A stretch of 64,000 nt of DNA, from NCBI RefSeq assembly GCF_000143415.4, contig NW_003314318.1:5676-69675 (forward strand). Direction: 5' to 3'. A model generated the notes under the pieces. That model searched no databases. It was not told the DNA's origin and was given only the letters and a program-made list of their open reading frames with translations. Positions 23,319 to 35,200 of this stretch are shown here, in pieces. A program made the position numbers and the translations under genes. This stretch comes from Selaginella moellendorffii (Eukaryota; Streptophyta; Lycopodiopsida; Selaginellales; Selaginellaceae). The number at the start of each line of letters is the position of its first letter. Positions within the stretch are counted from its first letter, which is position 1.

Positions 23319-23407
23319 TTTCCTCACGACATTCTAGGGAGGAAATAGAAACCTTATTATAACCTTATTATCACCTTTGCGATGTAGGCAAAGAAACATA
23401 GAGTCAA

Positions 23408-23825
23408 TCATGCACAGACTCCACCAACACCAAAGATGAGTGCCACGCAGTGGAGCCCCGCACAGCACTGTACTCCCTTTGGAATATAGAACGGTGCACA
23501 GCTGTGGCCCTTGCCGGCACAACTCTTCAAGGTGAGAGCTGGATCCCCATGATCATCTTCTGCATCACACAGAATCTTAGTGACCAAAAGAGCCAATGAA
23601 ACCTCACACTCACCAGTGTTAACAGGATGATCTTCAGCGAAGCCAGCTACCTCCTTGTTCTGCCGAGTTATGTCGTAAACCTCTTCTCCTGCAGCACAGG
23701 GAATGTCAGTGACCAAGAAACCGGAGCCACATCTCACACTCACCGATATTAGCAGGACGAGCAGATGCCATAAACATTGCCATGGTGCATGCTACAGCAA
23801 GAAAAAGAGTAAAGCGGAGAGCCAT
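23408..23825 (-). CDS. Secreted knottin-type cysteine-rich peptide precursor
   Basis: Three exons on the minus strand (23744-23825, 23614-23688, 23408-23559) join in frame to 102 residues; both introns are GT-AG, with near-identical donor sequences (gtgagtgtgag). The start ATG at 23825 opens a hydrophobic signal peptide (ALRFTLFLAVACTMAMFMASA). A short acidic propeptide-like part follows, then a C-terminal domain with six cysteines spaced C-x6-C-x10-CC-x4-C-x10-C. That spacing is the inhibitor cystine knot pattern of plant knottin antimicrobial peptides such as the PAFP-S/Mj-AMP type, so a secreted defence role is likely but inferred. A TATA box (tttatatat, about 23884-23892) lies some 60 bp upstream. 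It sits between R2 and inverted copy R3. Confidence 0.75.
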
Positions 23826-25475
23826 TGGCATGAGACTGGATACAACCAATTGAATGAGCTCCAGGAAACTTGGAAGCCTACGGTTTATATATTCTAGGGC
23901 TGATTATATTTAAAATGTGCTGCTGCATGCAACCAATTATATTGAGCTACGTGTATGCTTGCTGTAAAAATTGTACATAACCACGTGCTATATGTCAGCT
24001 TTAACAATGGCACAAAGGACGCCAGCGCTGCAACACTGAGACTATGTAAACAGTAATAAAATATATTATGTTAGTTGAAAATGATATATTGTTTGCGGAA
24101 TGACATTGGGCATAAATTTGAGGTGGGGTAAAGAAAATATTTTTTTTTTACCATTTTTTAAAAGGGTAGAAATTTGTTTAAAGGGCTAACCTTCAAAACA
24201 AAAAATGCAAAAGCTAAAAGATTTTGAAAGTTCTTTTCTTGTCCTTGACCGTCAAGTGGCTCTTGTTGGGTAGTGGGGATGGTTCTTCCTTAAGCTTACC
24301 TTAGTTATCCTCACATAAAACATGTGAGTCACTTGGTAATATGAGGGGAAGTGTACCTTAGGTGGGCAACTTGGCAAAACATTGCAAAATATATGAAAAA
24401 AAAGTAAATGTATATGTGTTTAAATTATTGGAATATACATGTGTGACTCACAAAATTATACTTTAAAACACAACTTTTTTTATGTATAGGCATGTAATGG
24501 TGCCTTTCTAAGTTAGTGTCACATATACAATTTTCTACACTACATTTGACTCAATGTCAAATTTTTTAATATGTTAGAAGGGTTTACACTTTGGGTTTGA
24601 TATTTAAAACAATTCTATCTATAAGAATTCAAATATAGATGGTAAGGGAAACTTTTTTTTAATAATTAAGAATTTTCATATATTTGGGTTTCAATAATAT
24701 TGGGTTGGATGATTTTCTAGAAAATGAAAATTCAAAAACTTACACAAATGTACATTGCACTAATATCTCAATACTATAGGTTAGGAGGCTAGGAAGGGGT
24801 ATATCCTCTCAAGAGTGTTATTGTGGTTTAAATGCTTTTCTTGCAACACATGATGTGAGGACTGAGGGAATGCTACAATCAAATTACGCTTCTAAATTAT
24901 AAGAAATGAGCCATAGTTGCATGAAATAATAGTAAAGAGATAATCATAATCAGCAGATCACAAATTTACACGCAATGATACAAGACAAAAAAATGATTAT
25001 TAATCTATAATGACCTCATGTTGTCTAAGATCAGTTTTGCATAGGATATCACACCATGTATATAGGGCATATCCCATGATAAAAATATTATACACATAAT
25101 CACATTTTTATTGCTAATATAGCACTTGAAAAGTGATTGTGTACATAATATTTTTGTATGCAACTCAAAACAAAAAAAGAATTTGCATATGATAAATAAT
25201 GTAAGCATTATAAAAAATATACACAATTATATTCATTGCGATACCAAAGAGGTGGTAAGAGAAAAATGGAATATAAAAATGTACACTAACAAAATGGGTA
25301 GGAAAATTCATCACATTTGGAATGCTTATTCATCCTTTAGAAAAGAAAAAAAAATTCTGAAAGAATAATCTATTTTATTGCCCTTCAAGGAAAACAGCTA
25401 TATAAATCTATTTAATTTGAGAAAATATAAATATGTCAATTTTAAAACTTGATTTGCTGTTTAATTATATAGCTT

Positions 25476-25624
25476 TGTGAGTAAATGTGCATATCAATTA
25501 GCCCAAAAACCCTAGCTTATATACAGGAGCGAGTGGTCCAGATCGAAACCAATCTGACGGCTACCAAAATCCCACTACATTAATATTAGTATACGGCATC
25601 GTAACCGTACATTTGGCCCTCACA
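25476..25624 (-). repeat. 149-bp LTR (3' LTR in element orientation)
   Basis: Partner of 30265-30413. The adjacent minus-strand bases cgagaggaggggatga (25625-25640) form the polypurine tract. A cttatatac box inside may serve as a TATA element. Confidence 0.9.
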
Positions 25625-25656
25625 TCATCCCCTCCTCTCGGGATAATGGAAGACCA

Positions 25657-27240
25657 TTAGGGTTCTCTTGAAGATGGGCCGGGATCCGGAGGAACGTCAG
25701 GAGGAGACATCGGTGGATCTGTAGGTGGTATTAACTCCTCCTGATCCCTTTGTACGAAGGGTTTCAGCCACTGAACATGCACAATCTCTAGAGGATCGGC
25801 CTGTTGAACATCATGCCGAACCTCATAAACTTGTGGTCCAACTTGCCGCAACACCTGATACGGTCCTTTCCATTGCACAAGAAGCCCCTTAGATAAACCT
25901 CGTACCGTAAAATGGGGAAAACGGACTAACACCAAATCATCCACTTTGTACTCCGCAGGTGGACGATGATGGGAGTTGTAGCGCCATTGTTGTCCCACTT
26001 GTACGCGGCCTAAGTGTTCGGCAGACTCAGCTCCGACAAGTGGAAGAATGCTCGTCAAATACTGATCCCATGATTTAGCATCGGCAGCTCGTGGCAATCG
26101 CGAAGGTAAACCCAGCTCCGTTGGTAATATTGGATCATGACCATATAGGAGTTTATATGGTGAAGCACCAACAGAACTCTGCACCCCTGTAACATATGCA
26201 TACCGAAGAGACGGCAAATAACCATCCCAATCCGAATGTTGAAAGTTCACATACTTCGCAATCATCCCTTTGAATGTCCGAACAAGCCGTTCCACCAGAC
26301 CGTCTGATTATGGATGATAAGCACTCGTGAAAGTGTGGCATATCCCCAATCGAGACGTCAAAACATGAAATGCCTCAGCCATAAATGCGGGACCATTATC
26401 TGAAAGAATCCGCTCTGGACAAGAATGCTGGAACACCACTCGATTGAGGAGGAAGTATCCAACAGCAGCTGTAGAGGCGCTAGCAAGAGCACCAACTTCC
26501 ACCCAACGAGTCAAGTAGTCAGAAGCAATAATAACATACTCATTGCCAGCAGTTGACCATGGAAAAAGTCTCATAAGATCAAACGCCACTAACTCAAACG
26601 GACAGGAAACTGCAATTGACTCCAACCGTCCTTCCGCAGCACGAGGGGGAGTATTACGAGCTTAGCACCAAACGCAGCTACGCACATACCAGATAATATC
26701 ACGTCGCATCTCTGGCCAATAGAAAGACCTGCGCAGCTTCTCAGTGACAAGACGGTGTCCCATATGCCCACCTAGAACAGGAGAATTATGGTAGGCATGG
26801 AAAAACCGCGGAATAAACACCGAAGGCACCACCAGCCGTAAATGATCATCAGGATCCGTCCTCACAAAATAAAGAAGGCCATCTTCAAGGTGATATTGAG
26901 AATGTAAATGCCGGAAAGGCAAGTCATCAGCAAGTGATGCAGGATTCTCAAACCCATCTTGAAGCCTTTGAATCCACGGCTCAATCTTTTGAGCCTCACG
27001 AACCTCATCAAGAGAAGGTAGATCTTGCTCTGCGCCCTGTGGACACTGAACGTCAAGGACAGCAACCGCCGACGACACAGAATCCTCATCTAGAAAATCC
27101 ACAGATGCTGGAACAATAGGTTCGTCAGAAACATGAGAAGTGAGTGGAGAAGGAAGAGGAGCTCGAGAAAGGGCATTAGCATCAGCCATAGAACTCCTTG
27201 GGCGATGAACAACATCGAAATCATATATCTGAAGCTTCAA
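25657..27240 (-). pseudogene. Short-LTR gypsy integrase
   Basis: One minus-strand frame, broken by TAA at 26662-26664 and 26308-26310. It has the HHCC zinc-binding module (HNSPVLGGHMGH to CVWC). The core aspartates lie in AFDLM and ILSDNGPAF, and the final part contains the glutamate region and the C-terminal module (DLVLVRFPHFTVRGLSKG, GPYQVLRQVG). The tail is proline-rich and ends at 25657. No chromodomain follows. Confidence 0.88.
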
Positions 27241-28737
27241 AGCCCATCGAGCCGTACGACCAACCAGGTTCTTCCGCTTTTATAATGAAGTAACAACAGC
27301 ATGGTCACCTTCAAGTAACATCCGAGAACCATGTAGATATGCATGAAGTTTCTCGAAACCCCAGACTGCTGCTAAACACTCCTTCTCCGTCGTGGAGTAG
27401 TTCATCTCTGCTGGTTGTAATGTACGGCTTATGTATGCAATGGGATGGCACTGACCAGGCACACTCGAGCTCTCTTGCATCAACACACCTCCAAGACCAA
27501 TGTCAGAAGCATCCACGCGCAAAATAAAAGGTCAAGTGTAGTCAGGATATGCCAAAACCGGGGGAGTCGTCAATAGCTCTTTGAGATCCATGAACGCCCG
27601 CTCACAATCCGGAGACCAGATGAAAGATGACGTTGATGACTTCAGCAACGTTCGCAATGGTGTAGTGTGATCGGAAAGATGACCCACAAAACGACCGAGA
27701 TACTGCACCTTACCCAAAAAACGCTGCACATCATTCACACACTTTGGGGTAGGGAACTTTAGAACAGCCACAAGTTTGTCAGGATCAACTTGCAAACCCT
27801 CACGAGAAATACGATACCCAAGATAAGTTGTGTCCTTGGACCCAAACACGCACTTTGATCGCTTCAGCTTTAAACCAATGTCGCGTATCCGATCCAACAC
27901 TTTACAAACATCATGAACGTGCTCCTCCCACGTCCCCTCTGAGTGGATCAAGACATCATCAATGAAGTCAACAGTCACCTCCGGCATATCGCAAAGAACC
28001 TCGTCCATCATCCGCTGGAAAGTTGCTGGAGCATTGTTCAAACCAAACGGCATCACCAAAAACTCGTACAAACCAAATGGTGTACGAAAAGCAGTCTTAG
28101 GAATATCTTCTTCAGCCATCGGTACTTGCCAATACCCAGAAGCAAGATCTAGCTTGGTGAACCAACGACTTTGCCTCAGACGATCCAAGAGATCAGCAGT
28201 GTGAGGAAGAGGATACACATCTGGGATCGTCACTTCGTTTAACGGACGATAGTCGATGCAGAAACGAATACTCCCATCAGGCTTCGTCATAAGATGAGGT
28301 TCACATGCCTAAGGACTCCGCGACTTCCGAATAACACCCTTCTCCAGCATTTCCTTGACGTTTGCTCGTAAAATCTTGATCTCCTTAGGTGACCGACGAC
28401 GAACAGGAACCTTGATTGGACGAGCATCCCCGGTTGGAATCGGATGACGTGTGGCAATCTTGGCTCCAGACGATAGGTCAAATTCAAAGAGATCAGAATA
28501 CTCCTTCATGAGCCAGTCAATTGCTGCAATACAAAGATCGTCGGAGGGATCGGAAAAGGGAAAAGCAGAACAAGATGGAAACATAGAAGGAAAGAGTGGG
28601 GGAACAAAAATAATGGAAGCAGAGGTAGAAGTAGAGGGACGAAGAGGTATGGAAGTGAGAGGAATGGATGAAACATAAGGAAGTATGAGACAAGGGGGAG
28701 AAGCCTCAAAGTCACACTTGGCATGATTGCGTTGCAA
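27241..28737 (-). pseudogene. Short-LTR gypsy reverse transcriptase and RNase H
   Basis: Same frame as the integrase. The reverse transcriptase has KPDGSIRFCIDYRPLN and a DFIDD catalytic motif (a variant of the usual YxDD). RNase H begins with LRVDASDIGLGGVL. In-frame stops lie at 28309-28311 (TAG), 27532-27534 (TGA) and 27280-27282 (TAA). A further TAG at 28738-28740 falls after an ILGMD-type protease-end motif. Confidence 0.88.
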
Positions 28738-29129
28738 CTAATCCATACCAAGAATGAGGTCAAAAGCTTGACTCGGCACCACCCGCAACAACTGCAACTC
28801 AAGCTCAAGATTGCCCACATGCACAACCAGGTCCACCTCATCCCGTGCACATGCATGTGTACGGCCGTTGCCATAAAGAATGAAAACTGGTTCCACCACA
28901 CGACGCAAGTGTATATGACAACGTGTGGCAACAAGTCAAGCAATAGAAGATAAACTCGAACCTGTATCAACCAACACGGAGAGAATAATAGGAGACCTTT
29001 TGTTACAAAAACGAGTTTGGAAAGTAAACACTGGATGAACTGGTGCCGAGTGAACCCCTTGATGATACTCCCGAAAGAAAGATGGAGGGGTCACTGATTT
29101 ATTCGCGCAAGGTCCCTCCGTTACTCGCG

Positions 29130-30043
29130 TGACTCCTCATTTTCTGGATGCATCTCGGTGTCCAGACCTCAGCACCCATGGGACGTTGTTGATGTCAAGG
29201 TCTCCACCCAGGAAATGGAGGTCGCCAATCCGGAAAATGACGGCAACGCCGATAAGTATGACCAACTTCATCACATGCCTAGCAGCGAACATCACGGCCA
29301 CGACCACGTCCTCGCACTTGTCCTTGGACTCGAGCAGCAGCAGCATCAACCTCCATTGGAACAGAACCATCACCCATAGGAAGTGGAGCAGAAGGACGTG
29401 CAGCGAGAAGTGGAAAAAGCGATGTCTCATAACGTTGTGCCAAGCGAAAAGCATCATCAAGGGTAGCAGGAGCAAGTGCGTGCACAAGTCCGACAAGATC
29501 TTGACGAAGTGCTGGCTACAACATTCCTAGCTTGATCTGCTCCGACATATTTGGCTCCGCACGAAGCAAAAGACTTCGGAAACGAACGCCAAATTGCATC
29601 ACCGACTCAGATGGCCCTTGGCGAAGACGATGCAATTGTTGGAAAGCATCATCACAATCATCGGCATGTCCGAAGGCGCATTTGAAGACGTCCGGGAGAA
29701 CACTCCAATCCTTACGAGTGGCTGCGCTCAAACCATTGTACCACTGCAACGCCGTCCCTTGGAGACATGTGGGGAACTCACGCAACCGTCGAGCATCATC
29801 CCAAGAATGATATGTGGCAATCACCGTGAAGTGATCGAACCAATGGTACACATCATCCCCAGGATTCCCGCGAAAGAACTCCGGCCGAACGCGAGGATTG
29901 GCACCAAGAGCAGGAGGAGTTGTACCACGTGCCGTGAACGCCGCCATCAACTGAGTTTGGTTGTTCAATTGCAAACGCATAGCATCAAGCAGTTGTACCA
30001 ACTGCTGTTCTAGAGTCAAAGGAGGAGATTGCTGATCTGCCAT
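29130..30043 (-). pseudogene. Short-LTR gypsy gag
   Basis: The frame starts at 30043 (minus) and holds a typical retrotransposon capsid region (FRGNPGDDVYHWFDHF, LQGTALQWYNGL). A TAG at 29516-29518 interrupts it. Near 29260-29290 a CCHC knuckle is visible but carries its own stop inside the CxxC pair. It lies in a different frame from pol. Confidence 0.8.
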
Positions 30044-30264
30044 GAAGATGAACGAAAAAGAAAGAGCAAAAGAAGAGAAATGACAAAAAGCTAGAAGGAA
30101 ATGGTAAATCTAGACAACGCAAAAAGCTAGATCTAAACCAAAACCCTGAAAAGAAAGGAAATGGAAAAAGCTAGATCTAGACGATGCAAAAGCTAGATCT
30201 AAACCAAAATCCCAAATCCAAGCACTCCTCATGGACAATCAAAGGTGCCCCTCATCTCCACCAA

Positions 30265-30413
30265 TGTGAGTAAATGTGCATATCAATTAGCCCAAAAACC
30301 CTAGCTTATATACAGGAGCGAGTGGTCCAGATTGAAACCAATCTGACGGCTACCAAAATTCCACTACGTTAATATTAGTATACAGCATCGTAACCGTACA
30401 CTTGGCCCTCACA
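30265..30413 (-). repeat. 149-bp LTR (5' LTR in element orientation)
   Basis: Partner of 25476-25624 with five transitions between them. The minus-strand bases next to it (ttggtggagatgagg) occupy the primer-site position, but I cannot assign a tRNA. Confidence 0.9.
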
Positions 30414-30604
30414 GCTTAAGTCAGTTCATGCAATAATAATATTAATAGCAACACTTGATTTGCTTAGTAAATCTTGTATTTATAAGATGTAAATATGTTT
30501 ATAATTATAAACTTCCATTTGATTAATTTGATTAATAAATAGTAATAACACTACTAATCTAAATAAATAACAACCATTGGATAGTAAAGTATTTTAGAAT
30601 ATTT

Positions 30605-31028
30605 AAATATATTCTAGGTATATCCAGTAACACACAAATTTGCTTACCCAAACCACACTATTATAAAGTAATATTAAAAGTAGCATCTCGAATGGAGAAA
30701 AACTAGTTAGAGTCATGTTGGCAAAAAACAACTCAGAAAGGAATCTTTAGTAAGACATTGATTAAGATCAATCTTCTCTAAAGTCATGTTAAAACCCAGG
30801 GTTTAAATCAGCCACTGAAGAAATTTTAGAAAAGTAAAATTAAAGAATAAAAGGCAAATTAACATACAATTTGGACTGCTAATTTTTATTCAACCACTAT
30901 AGAGAATATTATATACATATGGACGCGCGACCTCCTCTGCTTTCGCAGCACGCGCTTGTTTTTTCAGGAGATTTGTGTGTTCTTCCTGTAGCAAGAGGGA
31001 GAAGGAGAGGGAGAGGGGGAGAGGGGGA
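30605..31028. other. AT-rich spacer, no gene seen
   Basis: Unique AT-rich DNA between the end of R3 and the truncated bHLH gene. A tatatacata stretch at about 30910 and purine-rich gagaggg repeats at about 31000-31025 lie just upstream of the bHLH start and could be its former promoter and 5' UTR. Confidence 0.5.
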
Positions 31029-31198
31029 ATGGATCCTTTCAATCCGTTCCAGGAAGAGGTGGGCGGAGGGGGGGCCATCCAGAGCACGTTTGCGGACATG
31101 GCGCTGCAGCACAAGCTCACCTTGCTCGTCGACAACTCGTCCCTCTGCTCCTGGACGTATGCAATCTTCTGGCAGCTCTCCAGCGCCGACGGCCAGAT

Positions 31199-31247
<49 letters not shown>

Positions 31248-32062
31248 GCATCACCTAGCATCATCTGCCATGGTTCTAAAAGGCGCTCACTTCACTTCAG
31301 GATTCTGGGCTGGGGCGACGGCTAATTCTCCACCAACGAGAACAGTACCCAGCGGAACGAGGCCAAGCAGTTCGATGCCGACCAAATTCTCAGGCGCAAG
31401 GTCCGCCTTGTGCGAGCTCCACGACCTGTGCCATCCCGAGGAGGATTATCGAGAGGTGGACCATGTCACCGACCAGGAGTGGTTCTATCTCCTCTCCATG
31501 TCGTGGAATTTCGCCTGCGGTGAAGGGTACGTAGAAACACGCTTCTTGTCTTGTTCCAAGGCTGATAAGCTCCAGGAGAACTCGCAGCATTCCAGGGCGG
31601 GCGTTCCAGTTTGGGCAGCACATATGGATTTGCGACACTGTCAAGCCCATTAACTTTCACTGTGCGCGACTGGAGCTTGCCAAGGTAACGTATGCTTTTT
31701 CCTTTGTTTTCATCGCCTGTGCTCCAAGATTGCGTGCTGACTTCGCTCCTCCCCTCTGTTCTTGTGCCCAGAGCGCAGGAATTCAGGTAACCAAAAGTTG
31801 AACTGGCCATGTCGTATAGATCTCTCACGTCCTCCACGCTGCAGACAATCGTCTGTGTTCCCACCCGAAACGGAGTTGTGGAGCTGGGATCCACCGAAAT
31901 CGTAAGCTTTCGTGTTTTTCGCTTCTCTCTGTTGGAGATGATATATGTGGTGCCGAGTGCTCGCGGACACTCCAAGACATAAGGAGATACTTTGAGGAGG
32001 AGCAGCACCAGCAGCAATCACAGCAGCAACCGCAGCTACTGCAACTTCTTCCCCACCTTTGA
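31029..32062 (+). pseudogene. Truncated bHLH-MYC_N transcription factor gene
   Basis: Exon 1 (31029-31198) reads into the N-terminal MYC-interaction domain of plant MYC/TT8-type bHLH factors (LVDNSSLCSWTYAIFWQLSS). After a CT-repeat intron the next exon continues ILGWGDG and then meets a TAA where family members have an aromatic residue. A frameshift near 31400 follows, after which family sequence resumes in another frame (DQEWFYLLSMSWNFACGEG). Later short exons carry IVCVPTRNGVVELGST. The reading ends in a glutamine-rich tail with a stop at about 32060. The basic helix-loop-helix DNA-binding region is missing. It lies directly upstream of kinase copy B. Confidence 0.8.
31203..31244. repeat. 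(CT)n microsatellite
   Basis: About 20 CT dinucleotides in the first intron of the broken bHLH gene, right after its donor site. Confidence 0.95.
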
Positions 32063-32226
32063 AGTTTCTATTCATTGCTCTTGAACCCGCAGGATTCCTC
32101 TTTGCTATCTGGTCCTATATCCAGCACCAGGAAGTTTCCAGCTTGTGCCCCTGGGATTTCTTGCCTCTGAAAGAAAAGTCTCCTGGGTCATATGTTCTCT
32201 CAACATCTCTCAATCAAAACGCCTTA

Positions 32227-35200
32227 TGCATTCCAATAGAGATCATATTTCCTCGAGGCCTTGACAACCCTCTCGACAAGCTCAACATCGCTAGCATTGT
32301 GTTTTCGGCATGATCTCATGGATGAAGAACAAGCACACGCTGCTTAGAACAGAGATTGTGCATGCTCCTCACCTCCACCCTAATGGGATTGGTTTGCATT
32401 TACGACAAAGCACCTTGAAACAGAAACGTATGACTGAACGCACGTCCTCGTCCAGAGCAAGCTCAAACTCTCTCCCTCTCGAGAAGAATCCTCTGCGCCT
32501 ATAAGAAAAGTTAGCGTTAGGGTCAGTGTTCAGTTTATCTCTAAGCGTAAGAAGTATATACGCAGATCAAGGATGGCGTTTCTGCGAGCGCAGCGCGTTT
32601 TGTACATCCATCCCACAGGCGAAGCGGAACTAGACGAAGGAGTGCTGCGGCACAAGGGGAGGAGAGGTAGGCCAGTTCCCAGCGCTCTGCCCGATGTGGC
32701 CGGCCTTCGGGGATGGCTGCAGGAAGAACTGCCTTCTGTGGATTCGGTCCTCGTTCCCGGCGATGGATGGTACAATCCGGAGTACTTACCAGACGGCCCA
32801 CTTCCTGTGAGCTTTGCGCTTCATGTGCGTGGATCCGAAGGTAAAGTAAATGGTCTTTTGCTCTTGGTCTCCGCTCATTCTTGGCGATGGTGATCAGGCA
32901 AGCGACGCAGGGACGAAAACACCGCTGTGACAGTCGCAAGGAGTCAGACGAAGAGGGTGAAGGATTACCAAGTATACGAGCCCATGCTCGTGGAGCCGGA
33001 TATCCTACTGGGCGGCCGGTCGAGTACCATGCTTGTGGCTCTAAAGTGGCTAGCTTTGCTCGAGCGCGAGGCCGCCAAGGTAGACCTTACAAGCCTGAGA
33101 GAGCTCAGGCTTGCCAAGGTGAAGCCAAAGGAGAGCGCCTATTATCCCGGCGTCTTGGCCTTCTTACGAGCTGCTTCGTTTGGTCAGAAAGGCTTGAATT
33201 TCGGTGGGCACGGCTTGCAGGGCTTTATATGCGGCAAGCCAAGCGTTTTGTCGGAAGTGAAAACGAAGGTTTTCTATGCAACTGATAAGGATGAGACGGG
33301 TATGGTGGCCAATGCTACGCTGATAAAGCAGGAAGCAGACTATCTGAAAACGGGAATCGAGGGAACGGATGAGACGGCTCGTCTGGGGTGCCTGTTTTGC
33401 CGCATGGACAGGTTCTGGATTGTCAAGTACCTGCGAGAGACGGATAAGGTTCAGGTGACGCCGGGATTTCCTTTGCCTCTGCAGCTGGCCGACTTCAGTC
33501 CGGACTTTGTGCTGATGAAGCTTTCGTGGCTAAATGAGACCAGCTTGGAGAGCATCAGCCTGAAGGACGTTCTACCTCCTAAACCGATGCCTGGATTCTG
33601 TACGTTGGTCTCCTATACGGAGGAACTGCAGCGAATGTACGATCTACCGGTGCTGAGTGTTCGTTTCGTGGGATCAAGCACTGATATCCCGCTCTCAGAT
33701 CTGACGCCGGTGGCTTATGGCAAGAAGTCTCTTGTGGTGCTCCGACGATCAGCGTTCAATGTCCTCAAGATCTGCTCGCCATCGAGTGCTGAGATGGAGC
33801 GACGCATCCATGCAGCATCCGACGGCCACTCCAACGTGCGGAGGCTTGTGAACTGGGGGATGGTGAGCATTGGGGAGAACAATGACGTGTTTGGCTTTCT
33901 GGAGCTCGAGGGCTATGGCCAGCCTTTGGGTCGGGAGCACATTGCCGACATGGAAGCGATGGATGATATGTGGAATCAGGCGTACCGGGGGCTCAAGCAT
34001 CTCCATTCCAAGGGTGTTCTTCACCGGGACGTGAAGCCAGACAACCTGGTCGTGTTTCCGGGCAACGTGCTCAAGATAAACGACTACGATGTGTCGTGCT
34101 TCAAAGGCGAGAGCCGTGCTTACAGCGAGATGGTGGGAACTGTCGGGTACCAGTCTCCTTCTGATATGTTGCCGTATGCGGAGGAGGACGACGTGTTGTC
34201 TCTGGCGCTCTCTTTCTATGCTCTCAAGTTCGGAACGACAACGACTTCGAAAGCGGGCCGGCTCCATATCTTACTCCGAGAGCTGCAGCCGGATGTTTTC
34301 CCTGGAGCAATGATCCAGGCAGTGGAAGAAGCGGTGATGCAACTCAACTTGGAGCTACTCGAAGAAGATTAGTACTAAATTTATAAACTGAGCCTGTTGA
34401 ATGGTTTGTAAATTAAGACCTACTATGTTCCTCAAGTGCCATTTGTAGCAACACCCAATAATCACATAGACGTGGATCCCAATATGTCAGAGTCTATCAG
34501 GTTGGAGTTGTTTTATTTTGTTTGTGGTGGGCATGATGTTTTTAGGAGCTGCATTTCGCAGTACATGTTCCATGCAGCACTTCTTCCTTCCCTCAGCTTG
34601 CACTTGGCAAGTCTACCACGCGGATGGAGGTCGACCCTCCAGCCAGTTTAGCAACACAAGAACAAGGTTGCGGTGGTGGTTGTGGTGGTCGTGCTCGTGT
34701 ACATTGCCACATAGGAATCCATGTCAAGCTACAGTTGCACCTGGTGGTGAAGATGTAGAATTGTTTCCTGTTGAACAATTGGAAAACTAATGGATGTATC
34801 CAGATGTTCATGGATAACAGGAGTACTCCTCCACCAGCATGCTGTGTGGAGTTGATGGAGGATGAATAGTTGGTTTATATTCATTTTCTTTTGTGTTGTT
34901 AATGTTACTAAAGTGATGGTCTTCGTGGATTCAGGTTTAACAATCTCCTCCATTCACTGCTTTATTGTCAATGTTTGGCAACATCTTTATAGTGCCACTT
35001 ATGCAAGTTTCTAGTCCATTTGAATTGGTCATGGGCCATTTTCATAAGGGGGTATCATTATATTGTCATTGTATCTGATTACTTTATTCAGTGGGTTGAA
35101 GTGTGTACACCCTGGTTTGAAATCCTGAGTGTATCCTTTCAACTCAAGATTGTGAAAAGTGCTCAACATTTCCTTTACATATGAATCTCTCTTTTAAAAG

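Larger units (their letters stand above)
25476..30413 (-). mobile_element. Ty3/gypsy retrotransposon with short LTRs, degenerate
   Basis: A 4938-bp element in minus orientation, bounded by 149-bp LTRs with tgtgag...ctcaca ends. The duplication gctt lies at 25472-25475 and 30414-30417 (5 bp, agctt, if the terminal A is counted in it). Domain order on the minus strand is gag, zinc knuckle, protease region, reverse transcriptase, RNase H, integrase, which is the Ty3/gypsy order. No chromodomain is visible. At least seven in-frame stops inactivate it. The LTRs differ at 5 of 149 positions, all transitions. Confidence 0.95.
23938..30604 (-). repeat. AT-rich repeat R3, inverted, interrupted by gypsy element
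   Basis: R3 is the reverse complement of the R1/R2 core. It runs from about 23938 to 25475 and resumes at 30414-30604 after the short-LTR gypsy element. It begins at the counterpart of the R2 atattgagctacgtg stretch and ends near the attctag motif close to the left edge of R1 and R2. R2 and R3 therefore flank the knottin gene as an inverted repeat with arms of about 1.8 kb. It is more diverged from R1 and R2 than they are from each other. Confidence 0.75.

Noticed and set aside
31203-31244. CT repeat as a regulatory GAGA element
   Set aside because: It is a plain microsatellite within the intron of a broken gene; no evidence for function.
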